A DNA stretch of 64,000 bases from Hermetia illucens (Eukaryota > Arthropoda > Insecta > Diptera > Stratiomyidae), in the NCBI RefSeq assembly GCF_905115235.1, contig NC_051851.1, positions 131,514,725 to 131,578,724 of the forward strand. The letters run 5' to 3'. A program made the translations under genes and the position numbers. A model generated the notes under the pieces. It saw only the letters and a program-made list of their open reading frames with translations. It had not been told where the DNA came from and ran no database searches. Shown here piece by piece: positions 57,719 through 64,000 of the stretch. The first letter of the stretch is position 1, and each line of letters starts with the position of its first letter.

Positions 57719-58640
57719 TTAGTCTGCCTGCCGCCTCCAATTATCTCGATCCTCAAAAATTAGAATTGGTCTGCCATCAGCGTCCATTAAATCCTCCCAA
57801 GGTTTGCTAGGCTTCCCTTTTGTCGGTTGCCATCGGCTTCGCCTTTCAGTACTCGTTTTGGAATCCTTCCCTCGTCGATTCGATCGATGTGACCAGCCCA
57901 TTGTAATTTCCGCACTTCGAGTAGTGTCAATGGTGGTGAGTTCTCAAATAATTCATACATTCATGATTGTATCTGATTCGTCAGGCATCCCCTTTCTTTA
58001 CGGTTCCGAGAATCTTCCGGAGGATTTCTCACTCGAAAATATCGATCTGCTACTGCGACATTTACATCAAGGTCTCGTATCTATGCATCACCACGGGACA
58101 AATTAAAATCTTGTAGATGCGTAGTTTATTGGGTCTATTTACTTTTCTTAACCTCGTTATAGGGTGGACCACATAAAATACATTATGGGCTTTGGATTTC
58201 GCGTTTTTCATTTCCGTCCTTCCTGTTCGAAACTATGCTCGCCCATTGCAATGTTCTGCATGCTGGCAGCGCCTTTCGGGGCTGGGTCATGCATTTGATA
58301 TTGGATTCACTGACTATGAGCCCCACTTCACTGCAAGCATCTTCAGATGTAGACCTAGGTTTAGATGTAGATGCCTGGTCCGCTCGCGCCGCAGTTGGAA
58401 TGAGAAAGAAGGAAATTCGCGCCAGCCATGTCGGCGGCAATTTTGTACATCGATGAAGCTGAATTCACCACCGGTAATGCAGTCGTGATCGATGTGCCGC
58501 AACATATCGATCAGTCAAGAAAATCCATGTCGTCTGCATACACCACCAGTTGTGTGGATTTTACCAGTAACATTTCTCTGGTATCAACTGAGGCCAAATC
58601 CCTAACGACGTATTCGACATCATGTTAAAGAGGGTTGGAG
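57719..58640 (-). mobile_element. RTE-like LINE fragment (third subfamily)
   Basis: Minus-strand frames give a YADD box (VVYADDMDFLDRS, near 58530), SEVGLIVSESNIKCM (58310), KLRIYKILICPVVMHRYET (near 58110), EILRKILGTVKKGDA (near 58020) and the C-terminal MGWSHRSNRRGKDSKT ... WEDLMDADGRPILIFEDRDN (57901-57719). Order and motifs match an RTE-like ORF2 end. Several frame changes. RTE copy D begins right beside it at 58648 and probably inserted into it. Confidence 0.65.
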
Positions 58641-58647
58641 ACGGGAC

Positions 58648-60254
58648 CATCATCATCATCATGATCAACGGCGCAACCACCGGTATCCCATCTAGGCCTG
58701 CCCTAATAAGGAACTCCAGGCATTACGGTTTTGCGTCGAGGTCCACCAATTCGATATCCCTAAAAGCTGTCTGGCGTCCTGACCTAAGCCATCGCTCCAT
58801 CTAAGGCAGGGTCTGCCTCGTCTTATTGCCCTTATAGACTTCATCATCCTCATTCATACGGATTCATCGACCTGCCCACCGTAACCTATTGAGCCGGATT
58901 TTATCCACAGCCTGACGGTCATGGTAGCGCTCATAGATTTTGACGTTATGTAGACAACGGAAAAGTCCATCCTCATTTTTCGAAAGATTCTTCTCTCGAA
59001 CGCGGCCAAGAGTTCGCAATTTTTCTTGCTAAGAACCCAAGTTTCCGAGGAATACATGAGAACTGACAAGATCATTGTTTTGTACAGCTGTGACCCTATA
59101 GTGAGACGTTTCGAGCGGAACAGTTTTTGTGAGCTGAAATAGGCTCTGTTGGCGGCTAACAACTGTGCGCGGATTTCAATATCGTAGCTGTTGTCGGTTG
59201 CGATTTGCGACCTTAGATAAAAGAAATTATCAACGGTCTCAAAGTTGTAGTCTCCTATCTTTATTCTTCTCGCTTGACCAGTGCGGTTTGATGCTGTTGG
59301 TTGGTTGGTTTTCGCTGCTGACGATGCCACCACATACTATATTTAGTCTTGCCTTCATTCATGTGCAACCCAAGATAAAGAGGATCGTGCCTCTTTCATT
59401 TACCTCAGCATCACAGATCATTCTCTCCAGGACCAGGCTAAAGAGGACGCATGATAGGGCATCCCCATCTCGTAGACGGATGTCGAATAGTCTTGAGCTT
59501 GATCCTGATGCTTTTATTTAGCCTCGCACATTGGTCAGGGTCAGCCTAGTCAGTCTTATAAATTTCGTCGGGATACCGAATCCTCTCATGGCCGTGTACA
59601 ATTTTACCCTAGCTATGCTATCATAGGCGGCTTTAAAGTCGATGAAAAGGTGGTGCAACTGATTCCATATTCCAACAGCTTTTCCATCGTTTGCCACACA
59701 GAGAAAATCTGATCTGTTGTTGATTTGCCTGGAGTGAAGCCTCCTTGGTATGGGCCAATGATGTTCTGGGCGTATGAGGCTATCCCGCTTAGCAAGACAA
59801 CGGAGAATATCTTATAGATGTAACTCCGCAACGTGATACCTCTATAATTGCTGCACTGTGTGATATCTCGCTTTTTATGTATTAGACAGATAACGCTTGT
59901 TTGGCAGTCGTCAGGCATTGATTCGCTGTCCCACACCTTGAGTACAAGTGGATGAACTACTTGGTGTAACTGGTCGCCTCCATACTTCACCAATTCCGCT
60001 GCAATTCCATCGGCTCCTGGCGAGTTATGATTTTTAAGTCGATGAATGTTTCTCCTATACTTGGAGTGGCTGTATTTGTCCGTCGTCTTCAGATAGCAGG
60101 ACCTCCAACTCGCCGATGTTCTTGTTGTTCAGTAGCTCATCAAAGTACTAAATATGCCCATTCTGTCGGAAATCAGATTTCCCTCTTTGTCTCGGCAGGA
60201 TGGGCATACAGGTGTATAAGGCTTCATCCTGCTGACTTGTTGGTGAAACTTGCG
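58648..60254 (-). mobile_element. RTE-like LINE copy D, cut by satellite
   Basis: Same family as copies A, B and C. Minus-strand blocks: AKYGG/VKYGGDQLHQVVHPLVLKVW (59990), SMPDDCQTSVICLIHKKRDI (59920), YRGITLRSYIYKIFSVVLLS, then RIKIGDYNFETVDNFFYLRS (59265), YKTMILSVLMYSSETWVLSK (59085), NCELLAAFERRIF (59025). It ends in a GAT-type tail at 58648-58665. Several frame changes. At 60254-60258 the sequence switches directly to the 162-bp satellite, so the endonuclease half is missing. Confidence 0.78.
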
Positions 60255-60258
60255 TGCC

Positions 60259-63200
60259 CCTCCAAAAATCAGAAATTTTCCTGGCACCTAGACCCCACAA
60301 CCTATATACCATTTTGAAGCTCAGACCCTCTACCAATAGTAGTGATCACGAATTAAGCTCCTTTTTGCGAAATTCTCAATATTAACAGAGATATAAGCGT
60401 TTAAAGTTTTTCCCCAGATTCCTCCAAAAATCAGAAATTTTCCTGGCACCTAGACCCCACAATCTATATACCATTTTGAAGCTCAGACCCTCTACCAATA
60501 GTAGTAATCACGAATTAAGCTCCCTTTTGCGAAATTCTCAATATTAACGGAGATATAAGCGTTTAAAGTTTTTCCCCAGATTCCTCCAAAAATCAGAAAT
60601 TTTCCTGGCACCTAGACCCCACAACCTATACACCATTTTGAAGCTCAGACCCTCTACCAGTAGTAGTGATCACGAATTAAGCTCCTTTTTGCGAAATTCT
60701 CAATATTAACAGAGATATAAGCGTTTAAAGTTTTTCCCCAGATTCTTCCAAAAATCAGAAATTTTCCTGGCACCTAGACCCCACAACCTATATACCATTT
60801 TGAAGCTCAGACCCTCTACGAATAGTAATGATCACGAATTAAGCTCCCTTTTGCGAAATTCTCAATATTAACGGAGATATAAGCGTTTAAAGTTTTACCC
60901 CAGATTCCTCCAAAAATCAGAAATTTTCCTGGCACCTAGACCCCACAACCTATATACCATTTTGAAGCTCAGACCCTCTACGAATAGTAGTGATCACGAA
61001 TTAAGCTTCCTTTTTGCGAAATTCTCAATATTAACGGAGATATAAGCGTTTAACGTTTTTCCCCAGATTCTTCCAAAAATCAGAAATTTTCCTGGCACCT
61101 AGACCCCACAACCTATATACCATTTTGAAGCTCAGACCCTCTACCAAGTAGCAGTGATCACTAATTAAGGCTCCTTTTTGCGAAATTCTCAACATTAACG
61201 GAGATATGAGCGTTTAAAGTTTTTCCCCAGATTCCTCCAAAAATCAGAAATTTTCCTGGCACCTAGACCCCACAACCTATATACCATTTGGAAGCTCAGA
61301 CCCTCTACCAATAGTAGTGATCACGAATTAAGCTCCTTTTTGCGAAATTCTCAATATTAACGGAGATATGAGCGTTTAAAGTTTTTCCCCCGATTCCTCC
61401 AAAAATCAGAAATTTTCCTGGCACCTAGACCCCACAACCTATATACCATTTTGAAGCTCAGACCCTCTACCAATAGTAGTGATCACGAATTAAGCTCCTT
61501 TTTGCGAAATTCTCAATATTAACGGAGATATAAGCGTTTAAAGTTTTACCCCAGATTCCTCCAAAAATCAGAAATTTTCCTGGCACGTAGACCCCACAAC
61601 CTATATACCATTTTGAAGCTCAGACCCTCTACCAATAGTAGTGATCACGAATTAAGCTCCTTTTTGCGAAATTCTCAATATTAACGGAGATATGAGCGTT
61701 TAAAGTTTTTCCCCCGATTCCTCCAAAAATCAGAAATTTTCCTGGCACCTAGACCCCACAACCTATATACCATTTTGAAGCTCAGACCCTCTACCAATAG
61801 TAGTGATCACGAATTAAGCTCCTTTTTGCGAAATTCTCAATATTAACGGAGATATAAGCGTTTAAAGTTTTACCCCAGATTCCTCCAAAAATCAGAAATT
61901 TTCCTGGCACCTAGACCCCACAACCTATATACCATCTTGAAGCTCAGACCCTCTACCAATAGTAGTGATCACGAATTAAGCTCCTTCTTGCGAAATTCTC
62001 AACGATTAACAGAGATATGAGCGTTTAAAGTTTTTCCCCCGATTCCTCCAAAAATCAGAAATTTTCCTGGCACCTAGACCCCACAACCTATATACCATTT
62101 TGAAGCTCAGACCCTCTACCGAATAGTAGTGATCACGAATTAAGCTCCTTTTTGCGAAATTCTCAATATTAACGGAGATATAAGCGTTTAACGTTTTTCC
62201 CCAGATTCCTCCAAAAATCAGAAATTTTCCTGGCACCTAGACCCCACAACCTATATACCATTTTGAAGCTCAGACCCTCTACCAATAGTAGTGATCACGA
62301 ATTAAGCTCCTTTTTGCGAAATTCTCAATATTAACGGAGATATAAGCGTTTAAAGTTTTTCCCCAGATTCCTCCAAAAATCAGAAATTTTCCTGGCACCT
62401 AGACCCCACAACCTATATACCATTTTGAAGCTCAGACCCTCTACCAATAGTAGTGATCACCAATTAAGCTCCTTTTTGCGAAATTCTCAATATTAACGGA
62501 GATATAAGCGTTTAAAGTTTTTCCCCCGATTCCTCCAAAAATCAGAAATTTTCCTGGCACCTAGACCCCACAACCTATATACCATTTTGAAGCTCAGACC
62601 CTCTACCAAGAGTAGTGATCACGAATTAAGCTCCTTTTTGCGAAATTCTCAATATTAACGGAGATATAAGCGTTTAAAGTTTTTCCCCCGATTCCTCCAA
62701 AAATCAGAAATTTTCCTGGCACCTAGACCCCACAACCTATATACCATTTTAAGCTCAGACCCTCTACGAATAGTAGTGATCACGAATTAAGCTCCTTTTT
62801 GCGAAATTCTCAATATTAACGGCGATATAAGCGTTTAACGTTTTTCCCCAGATTCTTCCAAAAATCAGAAATTTTCCTGGCACCTAGACCCCACAACCTA
62901 TATACCATTTTGAAGCTCAGACCCTCTACCAGTAGTAGTGATCACTAATTAAGCTCCTTTTTGCGAAATTCTCAATATTAACGGAGATATGAGCGTTTAA
63001 AGTTTTTCCCCAGATTCCTCCAAAAATCAGAAATTTTCCTGGCACCTAGACCCCACAACCTATATACCATTTTGAAGCTCAGACCCTCTACGAATAGTAG
63101 TGATCACGAATTAAGCTTCCTTTTTGCGAAATTCTCAATATTAACGGAGATATAAGCGTTTAAAGTTTTTCCCCAGATTTCTCCAAAAATCAGAAATTTT

Positions 63201-64000
63201 CCTGGCACCTAGACCCCACAACCTATATACCATTTTGAAGCTCAGACCCTCTACCAAGAGTAGTGATCACGAATTAAGCTCCTTTTTGCGAAATTCTCAA
63301 TATTAACGGAGATATGAGCGTTTAAAGTTTTTCCCCAGATTGCCTCCAAAAATCAGAAATTTTCCTGGCACCTAGACCCCACAACCTATATACCATTTGC
63401 AAGCTCAGACCCTCTACCAATAGTAGTGATCACGAATTAAGCTCCCTTTTGCGAAATTCTCAATATTAACGGAGATATAAGCGTTTAAAGTTTTACCCCA
63501 GATTCCTCCAAAAATCAGAAATTTTCCTGGCACCTAGACCCCACAACCTATATACCATTTTGAAGCTCAGACCCTCTACGAATAGTAGTGATCACGAATT
63601 AAGCTTCCTTTTTGCGAAATTCTCAATATTAACGGAGATATAAGCGTTTAACGTTTTTCCCCAGATTCTTCCAAAAATCAGAAATTTTCCTGGCACCTAG
63701 ACCCCACAACCTATATACCATTTTGAAGCTCAGACCCTCTACCAGGAGTAGTGATCACTAATTAAGCTCCTTTTTGCGAAATTCTCAACTATTAACGGAG
63801 ATATGAGCGTTTAAAGTTTTTCCCCAGATTCCTCCAAAAATCAGAAATTTTCCTGGCACCTAGACCCCACAACCTATATACCATTTGGAAGCTCAGACCC
63901 TCTACCAATAGTAGTGATCACGAATTAAGCTCCTTTTTGCGAAATTCTCAATATTAACGGAGATATGAGCGTTTAAAGTTTTTCCCCCGATTCCTCCAAA
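60259..64000. repeat. Satellite DNA, 162-bp monomer, about 23 copies
   Basis: Head-to-tail monomers of 162 bp (starts at 60259, 60421, 60583, 60745 and so on) running to the window end. Each has cctccaaaaatcagaaattt, cacctagaccccacaacc, agctcagaccctctac, the palindrome gtgatcac, and cggagatataagcg. Copies differ at a few diagnostic sites (ccaatag/cgaatag/ccagtag, gatataag/gatatgag, tttttccccag/tttttcccccg/ttttaccccag) and by rare 1-3 bp indels. Monomers 4-7 and 20-23 carry the same series of variants. No credible gene: open frames here are by-products of a period divisible by three. Confidence 0.97.

Noticed and set aside
60148-62236. Open frames on the minus strand within the satellite (for example 62006-62236)
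   Set aside because: The 162-bp period is divisible by three, so a frame can persist across monomers by chance; there is no start context, domain or conservation pattern of a gene.
60259-64000. CRISPR array
   Set aside because: Repeats are long, contiguous and without unique spacers; this is eukaryotic satellite DNA.

Overview
The window reads as an insect nuclear genome, most likely a fly. Its only host genes are four tandem, same-strand odorant-receptor-type genes (insect 7tm_6 family) with three coding exons and introns of 53 to 72 bp. The rest is a dense graveyard of transposable elements ending in a satellite array. I see no rRNA, tRNA gene, CRISPR array or bacterial-type operon. The fly assignment rests on receptor style and AT-rich sequence with frequent acatatgtacata-like runs; it is an inference and I do not name a species.

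Layout. 1-7.0 kb: LINE debris, including an RTE-like element on the minus strand (about 3.05-6.78 kb) interrupted by a younger LINE with a 12-bp target duplication. 7.0-12.4 kb: mostly unrecognised sequence plus decayed minus-strand Jockey-like and RTE-like pieces. 12.66-13.92 kb: receptor gene 1. 14.11-19.47 kb: a recent Ty3/Gypsy element (CsRn1-like) just past the gene 1 poly(A) signal. 20.19-24.75 kb: a nearly complete R1-clade LINE with a 10-bp target duplication inside an older dispersed repeat (called R here). 24.9-31.97 kb: a Jockey-like LINE piece, a tRNA-derived SINE, R-repeat copies, a 0.9-kb TTAA-flanked DNA transposon derivative and R1-like LINE pieces. 31.97-34.99 kb: RTE copy B with a probable solo LTR. 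35.9-37.4 kb: deleted mariner and an R1 3' end. 37.96-39.20 kb: receptor gene 2. 39.5-46.5 kb: R1-clade LINE remnants, a Gypsy fragment, a striking 72-bp-arm palindrome carrying hammerhead-ribozyme-like cores, and alternating LINE/R-repeat blocks. 47.15-48.43 kb: receptor gene 3. 49.1-53.1 kb: RTE copy E with copy C nested in it, then an R1-like tail. 53.35-55.30 kb: a 1.9-kb TTAA-flanked DNA transposon with transposase remnants. 55.96-57.22 kb: receptor gene 4. 57.7-60.25 kb: further RTE-like LINE sequence. 60.26-64.0 kb: about 23 copies of a 162-bp satellite running off the window.

The four receptor genes share intron positions and phases, a 16-residue last coding exon, and a conserved non-coding block ending about 70 bp upstream of each start codon. 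They therefore look like segmental duplicates that carried their promoters along. The 7-24 kb between them is nearly all transposon insertion. The receptor products would act as odour-tuning subunits in sensory neuron membranes with the co-receptor Orco, which is not in this window.
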